From: Fallopia convolvulus | Lineage: Eukaryota > Streptophyta > Magnoliopsida > Caryophyllales > Polygonaceae | Direction of reading: 5' to 3' | NCBI GenBank assembly: GCA_964016875.1 | Contig: OZ024724.1 | Coordinates: 16,720,501-16,784,500, forward strand | DNA length: 64,000 nt | Shown: positions 1 through 10,560 of the stretch, piece by piece | Numbering within the stretch: the first letter of the stretch is position 1 | Layout: each line of letters starts with the position of its first letter | Position numbers and translations under genes: made by a program | Notes under the pieces: generated by a model | The model's database searches: none | What the model saw: the letters and a program-made list of their open reading frames with translations, nothing else | Told to the model about the DNA's origin: nothing

Positions 1-700
1 TGTTTAAAAGGGGTGTAAGATATGATATGGGCTACACAACACAATATTAATTCTATTAGAGATAATTTTGGATAGAATATATTTTCTCTTTCCAATTTAT
101 TATCTACTCTCCCCAATTTACGTAAAAATTAATCTTCTCTTCTTCTCTCCATTCTCGCATCATTCTTCATCGTTTCAGATCTGTTTTTAGTTTCAAGGTA
201 TTCTCTAATCCAACTCTAGATCTATGCTTAAAATCTGTTATTCTTCGTGTGATACTCGTTCTTTGTTTAGATCTTCATATTCCAATTTATTCAATTGCCG
301 AATTTTGGGTTTTATGGGATTTTTTAGGGTTTGATTTGGGTTTATGCCGATCTCAACAAGCCTCCATCGTCATCCCGATTGCTTCTATAACCGTCATCGT
401 TGTGGTGTGGTGTGGTGTTTAACGATCCGGTCTTCTTCTCGTTCAGTTCGTAATTCCGGTGAGTACTCCCCTTTGCTCTCCTTGTTTTCAATTGGATGGG
501 ACTATGGGAGTAGTTCTCGAGTGAACACGTTACGATCGAAAGCTACTAAGTATTAGGAGGTTGATGGCGTTCGATTACGAGTTTCAATATTCATACCGGT
601 ATAGATCTCCAGATCCGGCTTCTTTATCAATTAATTTCCTATTCCTCTATTTTTTGTTTGATTTTTATTATTTATGAGAATTTCGTAAGATTGAGAAGAT
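1..700. other. Unassigned leader-like sequence
   Basis: There is no credible protein gene here. Positions 60-300 are rich in CT tracts, followed by a possible splice donor (AAGGTATTC near 195). That composition resembles a plant 5' untranslated leader with an intron, but no exon with recognisable coding sequence follows. It could equally be the leader or end of a transposon whose remainder lies left of the window. Confidence 0.25.
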
Positions 701-714
701 GGAGATCCGTAAAA

Positions 715-1990
715 TTGAAAAGATGACAATTGTGTGGCGATATTCGCTATATCAGGTTGTGATATTCATGAAACTAGGTACTGATATTCACAATATTAAG
801 TGAGTATATTCATTAAATGTAGAGTGACGATGCTTATTGTAATTTGACATTGGATTACATTTAAATTTAGAGTGGCGATGTTCATACTTTTTATGATGAT
901 ATTCATGTATTTTTTGGTGATATTCATATCATTTAACAATAATTTATTATTTTACTACATATTCATTAATCAGTTAATAATTCATACATGTATTCAAAGT
1001 TGAGTATGGTTATATTTATTGGTAATTATGCTAATTAGATTTGTTGTGAAGGCTGAAGATCAAGAAATAAGCTAATCTCAAATAGTTCGTTGTTCAAGAT
1101 CATCACCGATTCGTTCATCGAGTTCCTTGCCAATCTCAAATACTATTGTTCAAGTTAAATTTTAGAGAAATTGAAAAAAAATGCGCGTTTTAGGGTATAA
1201 AAATTGACATATGTTTGATGATATTCAATGGTAAATGCATTGATATTCACCAACTATTATTAGGATATTCACATATAAAAAATCGTTGATGTAAATATTT
1301 TGAGCCAATTTTTAATAGTCACAATCATTTATATTCATTAGTTGTCGTACTAATATTCATTTGTGTGAATGTTGATATTCTTGTGTTTGTATTTCTAATT
1401 AGCTTATATAATTCGCTTGTACAAGAAGAATGTTTTTTGTTTGAGAGATTTTATATATTATTACGAATATTTATTGACTCAATTTTTTTCTTTGAAGGTA
1501 GAAAATGGTCAAAAATATCGAAGGAAGTTGAAGAACATGGAGTTTACATAAGAGCAATGTTTCTCATTTTTAGTTCGACAGATTTGTACTTTGGTGAACA
1601 TGTTCACCATATTAGCTAGTGATATTCTTCTATCTAGGTGGTTATATTCACCATATTACCTAGTAACAGTTATGTAAATGGTGGTCATATTCACCATATT
1701 AGCTAATGATTTTCACGTAATTAGGTGATCATATTCTCTATATTAGCTTATAATATTCATGTAATTGAATGGTGATATTCTTATCAATAAATGATGATAT
1801 TTATGTAGCTTTTCGAATCAACTTAGGTATGTTTATGTAAATGGTGGTCATATTCATTTATAAAATTATAATGATCGAGATAATACAACTATTCATTTTA
1901 ATCATATTCATCGTAATCCAAATACATATTCATTGTTTATCACATTGGTATTCACTCGTCTGGTATGCTACGAGAATAGAGATATAAAAT
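715..1990. repeat. Degenerate GATATTCAT-word repeat region
   Basis: The word GATATTCAT/C and close variants (atattcat, gatattcac, catattcac) recur dozens of times at irregular spacing, with ATTAG/TTAGCTA words between them. The copies are too diverged for a fixed repeat period. No open reading frame here looks real. This looks like an old degenerated tandem array or the subterminal region of an unidentified transposon. Confidence 0.45.
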
Positions 1991-2329
1991 TACGTCAATA
2001 TCAATTAATTTTAAAAATAGGATAAAATCAATATTAAATGTATTATTTATTTTGATTTTCAAAATAGGAGAGAGAATCTATATTTATATCCGATTAAAAT
2101 TTGTACGTGATTTGATTTACATCAATATCAATTAATTCCTTTTTTTTAAATGATCTGTTTGCTAATTTTAAGGGATGTGAGTTTTTTTTGGTAAATGACA
2201 TATAATCTAGTGATATTCCTCCTATTTTAACTATTTTGGATTCTCAAATCTCACCATCAATTCACTTTAATCCAACGCCTCAAATTCACCCTCACTTTCT
2301 ACCACAATTAGCTTTCTACCGGAACCTCC

Positions 2330-2330
<1 letters not shown>

Positions 2331-2418
<88 letters not shown>
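2331..2418. repeat. (TA)n microsatellite
   Basis: About 85 bp of TA dinucleotide with a single TG interruption near 2384. It is the kind of tract at which assemblies often misjudge length. Confidence 0.95.
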
Positions 2419-2420
<2 letters not shown>

Positions 2421-2424
2421 CGAG

Positions 2425-2890
2425 CCTTGATATAGACATTTGCAATCTGATCATTAGCAATTTATTATATACTAAAAGAGAACCAAATTCTACATGTTCA
2501 CCAACAAAATGGTAATCGATCAATATGAATATGCTTGGATTGATTGTGTAGAACATGGATTATGAGTCATGAAGCTAGGTGACACTCAAGTTATCATACT
2601 AGACAATTGGACGAGTAGCAAATAGTTGTTGGAGATCGGTAAGAAGATGTTGAAGCCAACAAAGTTCTGCAACAATAATACTATAACCCAATATTCAGCA
2701 GGGTCCTTAATTGGCTTGGCGTCCGACAATTTTGAACGTGAAAGGAGCACTCATATATAATTCTGTTGAGAAAGAGATAAACAACTAGGCGACCAGGACA
2801 CTTCAATGTGTAGTGTTATTCACCTAAATCCTTCAACAAGAAGCTAGGCATGATCAAGAAATCTGACCAAAAAAGAGAAAGAACATAAGC
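2425..2890 (-). pseudogene. Ty1/copia pol (RNase H/3' end) remnant
   Basis: Reverse-strand translation around 2440-2560 gives a degenerate match to the C-terminal copia RNase H motif (pattern IDYHFVGEHV, compare the usual KHIEVDxHFVRExV), followed by a decayed downstream region. Stops and frameshifts are frequent and no LTRs were seen. A better-preserved fragment of the same domain lies at 20660-20960. It is a dead relic; the assignment rests on one motif. Confidence 0.45.
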
Positions 2891-3431
2891 CTAAAGAATT
2901 TGTGAACATGTGGGTGATGCCCTAGATATAAATAAATAAGGGGAAATTTCTTAGGATGTCCTCTAATTACTACAAAAAAATGATCAAGCTTAGTCACAAT
3001 AATTAGCCACGTTTTAGCCGCGGCTAACTTTTGGATCTGGATTTAACAACGATATAAAATTATTTCTGAAATAGTCACAAAATATAGATACAAATACTTT
3101 GTGGCTACCTTGATATTCAACCTAGTCACAAATATAGTTTCATCAAAAATTGTAACTAAATTATAAGAGACTTTGAAAAATTCATATTTTACAATAGTAA
3201 AATTTAATAATATTATATTTAACTATGTCACTAAATTAGACACGATTCTACTCATGGCTATTACTTGAGAATTGTTTAAGATTTCAAATTTTCTTAATTC
3301 TCAAATTTTATTTGTTGAAATTATCTAATTTTACAATGTTCCTCATAATAATCATTTTTTAAAATACGTATCATGTAAAAATGAGTTTAGGAAATAAAAT
3401 AAGAAATTTTACACTACGGAGATTTTTTTTT

Positions 3432-4947
3432 CCGGAAATTCCACATGGTAACCCTAACGTATGACATTATTTATGAGGCGTACTAAAGTCTGACATAATT
3501 TATGCGGTAACCTTGAGGTATAGCGAAAATTCACAAAATAACCTTGTGGTTCAAACTAAATTTGTCACACAACCAAAAAATTAAAATGAACATTAATTAA
3601 TAATTTTAACTTTCTTTAATAAAACTAAAAATTTTAAAAACTAAAAAAAATCAAAAATTTATAAATTTAAAAAATTTTTAAAAAAAAAAATTTTAAAAAA
3701 TTTTAAAAAATTTTAAAAAATTTTAAAAAATTTTAAAAAATTTTAAAAAATTTTAAAAAATTTTAAAAAATTTTAAAAAATTTTAAAAAATTTTAAAAAA
3801 TTTTAAAAAATTTTAAAAAATTTTAAAAAATTTTAAAAAATTTTAAAAAATTTTAAAAAATTTTAAAAAATTTTAAAAAAATTTAAAAAAATTTAAAAAA
3901 ATTTAAAAAAATTTAAAAAAATTTAAAAAAATTTAAAAAAATTTAAAAAAATTTAAAAAAAGTTAAAAAAAGTTAAAATTTTTAAAAATATAATATTTTT
4001 TATAATTTTTAAAATTTTAAAATTTTTATAAAATTAAAATTTTTTAAATTTTTATCAAATTAAAAAATTTTAAATTTTTATAAAAATTAAAAAATTTAAA
4101 TTTTTTAAATTTTTATAAAATTAAAAAATTAAAAATTTTTATAAAATTAAATTTAAAAATTTTTAAAAAATAAATATTTTTTTTAAAAAATTTAAAAATT
4201 TTTACAAAAAGTTAAAAGTTTTAAAAATATAATATTTTTTATAAATTCAAAAAAATTAAAATTTTAAAAAAATAAAATTTTGAAAAAATGAAAAAAAAAA
4301 CGAAAAAAACAAAGAACTAAAATATAAACAAGAAAAAGATAAAAAAAACTAAAAATTAAGAAACGTAAAAAAAGATTCTTAAAATTTAAAGGATCAAAAT
4401 TTATATTATTTACAAATTTGGATTATTTTATTTAAAAATATTTATGCAAAAAAAATTATTAACGAATACAATTAATTAAAATTTAAAGTTTGAATTATTT
4501 ATATTTTGAAGATTTTATTTTTAAAATTACATTATTTGATCCTCATTTATTAAATAATAAATAATTAAACTATTTGATAAACTTTTTAAAAACCATCTTA
4601 ACTTTGATAAGTGAGAAAAAATTTTATTTTAATAGCTTTTTAGTTGATTAATTTATAAATAATAATATAGTAATAAATGTTAGAAGAAATTAAATAAAAT
4701 AATTAGTTGATATTAAAGTAGTGAATAAGATTATATTTTAAGATTGTTAAAAAATCAATGTGTTATAAACAAAATGAATGATTAATGTTAATTTTAACCT
4801 TTTTATGCATTTGATGAATTTCGTACAAATCTGAAGGTTATTATGAAAATTTTATATGAACCTTATGGTTACCGTGTGAATTATGTCAAACTTTGGTACA
4901 CCTCATGAATAACGTCAAACCTCGAGGTTACCACGCGAAATTTCCGT
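3432..4947. mobile_element. MULE-like element with long terminal inverted repeats
   Basis: The left arm beginning CCGGAAATTCCACATGGTAA matches the reverse complement of the right arm (ACCACGCGAAATTTCCG) over at least 170 bp with moderate divergence. It inserted in a T tract, leaving about 8-9 T on each side, the duplication size of Mutator-like elements. The copies of cactacggagatttt on both flanks are explained by a tandem duplication already present at the target. The AT-rich interior holds a 10-bp minisatellite and no gene. It is non-autonomous. Confidence 0.7.
3691..3980. repeat. 10-bp minisatellite, about 28 copies in homogeneous blocks
   Basis: Nineteen identical TTTTAAAAAA units (3691-3880) are followed by eight ATTTAAAAAA units (3881-3960) and then AGTTAAAAAA and AGTTAAAATT. 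The unit length of exactly 10 bp is never broken. It lies inside the MULE-like element at 3432-4947. Confidence 0.97.
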
Positions 4948-4959
4948 TTTTTTTTGGTA

Positions 4960-5320
4960 GAAACACACTACGGAGATTTTGGTAATAAAGGATTATGATT
5001 TATAAAGGTTGACTCTATTTTTAGAATTTATGGTTCAGGGTTAGATATTTTGAATTTTAGGATCCTTCATTTTATAATTTTTCCAAGCTCAATTTTCCTA
5101 CTTCTCTCATCGATTTAGATATATCACAATTTACTTAATTTGCTTAACTTTGTTAATTATTCTTAGAATTATATTTTACATATTCATGAAAATGATATTA
5201 TCACAATAACATGTAATTAGAAAATCTTTTTGCGTAATAAGAAAATTATTATATGATATTGATTTACAGTTCGGCTAAATGTACACTATTTTCTAGCTAT
5301 ATATACACTATTTGATGCGT
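4960..5320. other. No gene recognised
   Basis: AT-rich spacer between the MULE-like element and the 39-bp array. It holds the second copy of the short target duplication (cactacggagatttt, near 4966) and no supportable coding sequence. Confidence 0.5.
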
Positions 5321-5335
5321 CTAACTTAAAATGAA

Positions 5336-6345
5336 TATGTTGATTTCTTATAAGAACGAACGATTCTAAAAGAATATAATGATTTCTTATAAGAATGAGC
5401 GATTCTAAATGATTAAGAATGAGTGATTCTAACGAAATATATTGATTTCTTATAAGAATGAACGATTCTAAATAACAATTTCTTGTAAGAATGAACGATT
5501 CTAGATGAATATAATGATTTCTTATAAGAATGAGCTGTTCTAAATGAATATAGCGTTTTCCTATAAGAATGAACGATTTTAAAGGAATATATTGATTTTT
5601 TATAAGAATGAACGATTCTAAATGAATATATCGATTTCTTATAAGAATGAACGATTCTAAAAGAATGTAACGTTTTCCTATAAGAATGAGCGATTCTAAC
5701 GAAATATGTTGATTTCTTATAAGAATGATGATTCTAAATAACAATTTCTTGTAAGAACGAACGATTTTAAATGAATATAAATGATTTCTTATAAGGATGA
5801 GCGATTATAAATGATTAAGAATGAGCGATTCTAACGAAATATATTGTTTTCTTATAAGAATGAACAATTCTAAATAACATTTTTTTGTAAGAATGAACGA
5901 TTCTAGATGAATATAATGATTTATTAAAAGAATGAGCGATTCTAAATGAATATAGCGTTTTCCTATAAGAATGAACAATTTTAAAGGAATATATTGATTT
6001 TTTATAAGAATGAACGATTCTAAATGAATATATCGGTTTCTTATAAGAATGAATAATTCTAGAAGAATATACCAATTTCTTATAAGAATGAACGATTCTA
6101 GAAGAATATAACGTTTTCTTATAAGAATGAGCGATTCTAACGAAATATATTGATTTATTATAAGAATGAACGATTCCAAATGAATATAATGATTTCTTAT
6201 AAGAATGAGCGATTCTAAATGATTATAGCGTTTTCCTATAAGAATGAACGATTTTAAAGGAATATATTGATTTTTTATAAGAATGAACGATTCTAAATGA
6301 ATATATCGATTTCTTATAAGAATGAACGATTTCAGAAGATTATAT
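5336..6345. repeat. 39-bp tandem array, 27 units, with higher-order pattern
   Basis: The unit is close to TTTCTTATAAGAATGAACGA plus GATTCTAAATGAATAT-A. I count 27 units, most 39 bp and some shortened to 28-36 bp. Unit variants recur in order: a block of about ten to eleven units is repeated, and its second half is repeated again at the right end. Because 39 is a multiple of three and the unit lacks stops in two reverse frames, long Leu/Ile-rich reading frames appear; they are repeat artefacts. Confidence 0.9.
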
Positions 6346-6460
6346 TATTGTAACCAGTTAAAAACTTTATTTGAGAATATTTTGATTGGTTGAACCTCAA
6401 GGCTCACATAAAATATCACCTTTTGACTATTGATTTAATTCATAATATTAATAAATAAGT

Positions 6461-6728
6461 ATTTTTTAAATGATAAGGATATGGCAATTTTTTTAGTTTT
6501 GTAATTTTAAATATTTATTCAATTTTTATATTAAATTTTTCGTCATGATATTGAAAAAATATATTTTTAGTGAGAAGTTAAACCCAAACTTTAATATTTT
6601 TTAAATGATAAGGATATGGCAATTTTTTTAGTTTTGTCATTTTAAATATTTATTCAATTTTTATATTAAAGTTTTCGTCATGATATTGAAAAAATATATT
6701 ATAGAAAAGTTAAACCCAAACTTTAATA
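6461..6728. repeat. 135-bp tandem duplication
   Basis: Two adjacent copies with a 135-bp period, starting at 6461 and 6596 (ATTTTTTAAATGATAAGGAT at each start), differ at a handful of bases and by a short deletion near 6703. Confidence 0.85.
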
Positions 6729-6730
6729 TA

Positions 6731-7013
6731 TTTGGTTCAAATGAAACGAACTCTTATCCTAAAACGTGAAACGAATGCACTTTTTCTAGTTCGTAGTGCA
6801 CTTTTCATACAAAAGTGCATTGTAAAATACAAAAAGTGCAATATGAAAAAGTGCACCACAAAAAATTTGAAAAGTGCACTATAAAATACAAAAAGTGCAA
6901 ATCCGAAAAAGTGCACTACAAACTAGTAAAAGTGCATTACGAACTAGGAAAAGTGCATTCGTTTCATGATAAGAATTCGTTTCAGGATAAGAACTTGTTT
7001 CATTTGAACCAAA
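6731..7013. mobile_element. Hairpin MITE with GTGCA subterminal repeats
   Basis: The ends TTTGGTTCAAATGAAAC and the matching inverted CATTTGAACCAAA form arms of about 70 bp. The interior carries about ten AAAAGTGCA words, first in inverse and then mostly in direct orientation, spaced 12-25 bp. No transposase and no exact target duplication were found. Such dense short words resemble transposase-binding subterminal repeats. Confidence 0.7.
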
Positions 7014-7018
7014 CTCTA

Positions 7019-7045
7019 CCTTAGGGTTACCATGTGAAATTTCCG
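7019..7045. mobile_element. Orphan terminus related to the 3432-4947 element
   Basis: CCTTAGGGTTACCATGTGAA followed by ATTTCCG reproduces the inverted terminus of the MULE-like element at 3432. Its partner arm was not found. The hairpin MITE at 6731-7013 abuts it, so it may be a truncated second copy. Confidence 0.5.
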
Positions 7046-7059
7046 ATAGAAGAATTACA

Positions 7060-8211
7060 ATATCTTGTAAAATCTTATTAAAAGACCCAAATCTCCTTGA
7101 TGGAAAAGTGAGGTTGGGTGTGATTTTGTTAACAAAATTATCTAAAAACAAAAGGTTCTATAGCTCATGTAGCAAATAATTGCTTCAATCAAATATAGTA
7201 GATACTTTCTTACACGATCAGATGTCTATACACATACTAAGGAAAGAAGGTTATGTCAAACTTTATATAAATATTAGTACAAATAATCATGTAATTTTTG
7301 ACAGGCTACTGCAAATGCATCAGTGTAAAATCAGCTGAAGGTTCACTAAATGTATTCATGTTCACAGATATAGAGAGTAAAGGGATCCAACAATGTCAAG
7401 GACAGTGAAAGATAAATCGAGTAACATTTTTCACCAAGTATTCACACAATAAGCAAGAAATGGAAGACATCGCTCAGTTAGAGTAGAACGATAGGATATA
7501 TTGTAAGCATCATTGCTTGATCGATTGATCTATCTAATCATAATTTGAAGCTAGTACCTCATTGTGAGACAATGCTTCTTCAAAGACACAACAGAGCTCA
7601 ATTTTCCATATGGCTCGAATCTATTGAAGAATCTCCCTTTCCTCCTGGTCACTTACGCTAGACTTGAATCAGAGGTTCCTCTTTCCACTCAAGCCTTGGA
7701 TTTGGCAACATTTCATATATTCAAGAACACTCAATCACCTGAATGCCAGGGATAGACAAATGATTAATTACACTACAATTTTCCCACAAGGATAAATATT
7801 TATAATATAATTACTTTTAGATATAACACACAAACTTGAAAATTGTAAATTTCCTAACTTAAAACACTAATGGTAAAATCAGCATAGCCACTGCATAATC
7901 AAGCAAGTGGTCCACAAACACAATCATACACCCATTCTTTCAAGAATGATTAATCAAATCTGGCAGCAAAACCTTTAATTAAATACCCCTAAAAGCTAAA
8001 TCAAAAACTATTTACACATAAAATGGCTTTCTGATATCATTTTAACCCATTGCATCCAACAGACTTGAATCAAATCATTACTAAACAAACTTATACTACC
8101 CACATGAAAAATGCAAAGATCAACACGCAGGGGATAATGGATCTAAAAAGCAGCAGAGAGAAATTTAAAGAATAGCTATAAAAAGATAAGACCAAAAATG
8201 CAATGGATTCT
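7060..8211. other. Unassigned sequence left of the mini-LTR element
   Basis: This stretch is less AT-rich than its surroundings. Reverse-strand pieces such as 7640-7560 have exon-like composition followed by GT dinucleotides, but no protein family was recognised. Together with 9667-10270 it may be one captured or decayed gene that the mini-LTR element interrupts. Confidence 0.25.
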
Positions 8212-8519
8212 TGATACGAAATCTTATAGATCTCGTATCGGATTCAATGAATAAAGTAACCGGTGAAGGAAAGAAGGGCCAAAGGCCAGGGGGAGAGTGA
8301 CTCAGACAGACGAGGGAGAAAACATAGAATTAGGGTTTGGGATAATTGATTTTCTGATTCATTAAAAACATAACAAATAAGAGTGTATTTATAATAACTC
8401 TCGGATCTAGCTAAATCGGAAAAGATAACGCTGAAATGATATCCTACTAAAATATAAAACTAAATCTTAAATAAAAGGAAATAATAATAATAATTATCCT
8501 AATATGATTTAGCGTATCA
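8212..8519 (-). repeat. 3' LTR of the mini-element
   Basis: It matches 9352-9666 almost base for base. Differences include the loss of one gatac at the outer end and a few substitutions near 8322-8330. A TATAAATA box on the reverse strand lies near 8383-8393. Confidence 0.92.
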
Positions 8520-9327
8520 ATACTCCCCCGGTGAGAATCGACTCGTCCTCGAGGCGGAAATCAGGAGAAGAAGTCGGAATCAATGTCTTTCCACGATCAT
8601 ACGGCATAAGATGTGGCACTTTTGGTCGAAGACGAAACTTGGAATGTAAAGCCCGCCACATCGATTGAAGTGGAGCGTCGGGCAATACTTTGATTGAAAT
8701 TTCAGTCTCCTGCCTTGCCAAATTGACGCCAAGAATTTTAGGGCTTGAATCTGCAGGCGTCGGATGTAGGTACACGGTGGGCGCGAAGATTGTCCAGTCG
8801 ACGGACACGACGGACGAAACCGCGGGTGCCGAAGGAATGGCTGCGGGTGCAGGTACACTGGCCGCGGGCATGGGCTCGGTTGCTGCGGGCGACAGAACCT
8901 TGACGGCGGGTGCCGGGAGGCTGGCCGCGGGCGCCGGAATGACTGTCGCGGGCGCGGTCGCGGGGCTAGTTTCCGCGGGCGCGGGGCTGGTTGCCGCGGT
9001 GGCGTTCGCATCTTCGAGAGGATTTTCCATCTCGTCTAGGACGATGCTGATCCGTTCATCAGGGAACAATTCCATACGACAACAACCATCATAGATGCAT
9101 CTTCCGTTATAAGATTTTAAAGCATTAATGGCGGATTCGACGTTCTTGAAACGAAGTCGAAACCCTGAGTCTGGCAGTATTCTCTCAAGATCTTCTAGAA
9201 TTCCAAAGACGGAAAACACTTGTTGTAAGACGCTGCAAGAAAATGGGTAGATTTCATCATGAATCTCAACATACAGAGTGCATTGTAATAACTCCAGTAG
9301 GGACCGCAGATCTCCATCGTTAGACAT
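8509..9327 (-). CDS. PTB-like RRM protein ORF inside the mini-LTR element
   Basis: The intact 272-residue frame starts 24 bp inside the 5' LTR boundary. Residues 17-90 look like an RNA-recognition motif of the polypyrimidine-tract-binding type: LYVEIHDEIYPFSCSVLQQV, then FSVFG, and a CIYDGCCRMEL segment resembling the NIYDGCC/CIYDGG part of plant PTB RRM2. Residues 108-175 are an Ala/Pro/Ser/Thr-rich linker made of GC-rich repeats, unlike the AT-rich surroundings. The tail is unrecognised. The stop codon lies inside the 3' LTR, so the frame runs through the purine tract. It may be a captured host exon or an unusual gag-like RNA-binding protein; sequence alone cannot separate these. The start is the first ATG after the presumed primer site. 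Confidence 0.7.
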   Translation of the reverse strand: MSNDGDLRSLLELLQCTLYVEIHDEIYPFSCSVLQQVFSVFGILEDLERILPDSGFRLRFKNVESAINALKSYNGRCIYDGCCRMELFPDERISIVLDEMENPLEDANATAATSPAPAETSPATAPATVIPAPAASLPAPAVKVLSPAATEPMPAASVPAPAAIPSAPAVSSVVSVDWTIFAPTVYLHPTPADSSPKILGVNLARQETEISIKVLPDAPLQSMWRALHSKFRLRPKVPHLMPYDRGKTLIPTSSPDFRLEDESILTGGVLIR

Positions 9328-9329
9328 GG

Positions 9330-9351
9330 TTCAAGGGATGAAAGCACCAAT
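9330..9351 (-). other. Candidate primer-binding region of the mini-element
   Basis: Directly inside the 5' LTR the reverse strand reads ATTGGTGCTTTCATCCCTTG. The position fits a primer site; the cognate tRNA was not identified. Confidence 0.45.
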
Positions 9352-9666
9352 TGATACGATACGAAATCTTATAGATCTCGTATCGGATTCAATGAATAAA
9401 GTAACCGGTGAAGGAAAGAATGGCCAAAGGCCAGGGGGAGAGTGACTCAGACAGACGAGGGAGAAGACAGAGAGAATTAGGGTTTGGGATAATTGATTTT
9501 CTGATTCATTAAAAACATAACAAATAAGAGAGTATTTATAATAACTCTCGGATCTAGCTAAATCGGAAAAGATAACGCTGAAATGATATCCTACTAAAAT
9601 ATAAAACTAAATCTTAAATAAAAGGAAATAATAATAATAATTATCCTAATATGATTTAGCGTATCA
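9352..9666 (-). repeat. 5' LTR of the mini-element
   Basis: This 315-bp LTR starts TGATACGCTAAATC on the reverse strand and ends CGTATCGTATCA. The outer duplication attct follows at 9667-9671. Confidence 0.92.
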
Positions 9667-9671
9667 ATTCT

Positions 9672-10270
9672 ACTTGAAAAGCTTGAATTTGGTTCTCGTA
9701 ATTTCTTTATTTACCGGCCAAATATCTTTGTAGCCAGATTCTTGAGGTTGCCATAGAAAGTTCAGAGCTTTTGAGTGGGCACCAAGATGAGCTGGTGTAA
9801 AAATATTGCTAGGTTTTGACTCTGATCTTAAGTGACGGTTGAAGAAGAAGAATTGGAGTCAATCTCGATCACCGAACAAATTCAAGGGCAACAAGCTACC
9901 AATTTAGAATGAAGAAGGGAGGAAACTCATGCTAAGTTAAATGGTTCGAGCGCTTACAATGGCCAACTGTAAAAGTAATGGAAGCGTTCCTATCTTCATA
10001 AGAATCCAACTTCATCTAATTTGGAAGCATACCTACATAACAAATTGCAACAAAAAGAAACAAATTTCCAATTGAGAAGCAAAAGTTCAAACCGATCAAT
10101 GTTGGAGACGAATTTGTAGAATTTGACGAAGCACAGAAGATATACCGGCGGTGAAGAACTCGATTTCGTTCTCTCGAGCCCGTCGTTCCGTCTAGATTCT
10201 CTCTCTAGTTCTGCTTTCCTTCATAGGGCTGTTTATCGATTGAATGGCCAATAAAGAGATCGAGGCTACC
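9672..10270 (-). pseudogene. Possible 5' part of a captured or decayed gene
   Basis: On the reverse strand a CT-rich leader (10240-10150) ends at a plausible donor (CCGCCG/GTATATC). Further on, an ATG near 9755 opens MATSRIWLQRYLAG before another GGTAAAT donor. That peptide could be an organellar-type leader. The mini-LTR element lies just downstream, in what would be an intron. No protein family was recognised and the continuation was not found. Confidence 0.3.
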
Positions 10271-10432
10271 ATGTTTTACAGAGAAGAGAGGATGAGATCA
10301 AAAAACAAGCGGTGAGAAGCGGTGAAAGAGATAGCAGGAGATGGAGGTGGAGATCGAAGCGGTGAGAGGGATAGCAGGAGGTGGATGGAATGGGAGCATG
10401 CACTCCTTTCACAAAAGCGTCCCAAACGGGAT

Positions 10433-10560
10433 TTTATAAAAATTAACGATCGGATGTCCAAGCTGTGTTTGCATTTATAAATAATCTTAACCGCACGATA
10501 GCACAAACGGGATTTTATAAAAATTAACGATCGGATGTCCAAGCTGTGTTTGCATTTATA
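10433..10560. repeat. 71-bp tandem duplication
   Basis: CAAACGGGATTTTATAAAAA with its following 37 bp occurs at 10433 and again at 10504, nearly identical, separated by 14 bp. It lies just left of the long-TIR element at 10586. Confidence 0.9.

Larger units (their letters stand above)
8212..9666 (-). mobile_element. Complete miniature LTR retrotransposon with RRM-like ORF
   Basis: Two near-identical LTRs (308 and 315 bp) begin TGATACG and end CGTATCA in the element's reverse orientation and flank an 832-bp interior. The 5-bp target duplication attct is perfect (8207-8211 and 9667-9671). A purine tract (CCGGGGGAGTAT) precedes the 3' LTR and ATTGGTGCTTTCATC follows the 5' LTR at the primer-site position. 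The size fits terminal-repeat elements in miniature, but it carries one intact reading frame instead of gag-pol. The close similarity of the LTRs implies a fairly recent insertion. It must have been mobilised by another element's enzymes. Confidence 0.9.

Noticed and set aside
344..556. A 70-residue Ser/Arg-rich frame
   Set aside because: It has no similarity to a known family that I can see and lies in leader-like sequence; length and composition fit chance.
2236..2556. Frames ending in poly-Ile/Tyr
   Set aside because: They are carried by the TA microsatellite; only the degenerate copia motif next to it was kept.
5286..6179. Reverse-strand Ile/Leu/Arg-rich frames of 86-152 residues
   Set aside because: They are translations of the 39-bp tandem array; the frame stays open only because the unit is a multiple of three without stops.
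8690..9094. A plus-strand Ala/Gly-rich frame opposite the RRM-like ORF
   Set aside because: It is the antisense of the GC-rich Ala/Pro linker and has no domain.
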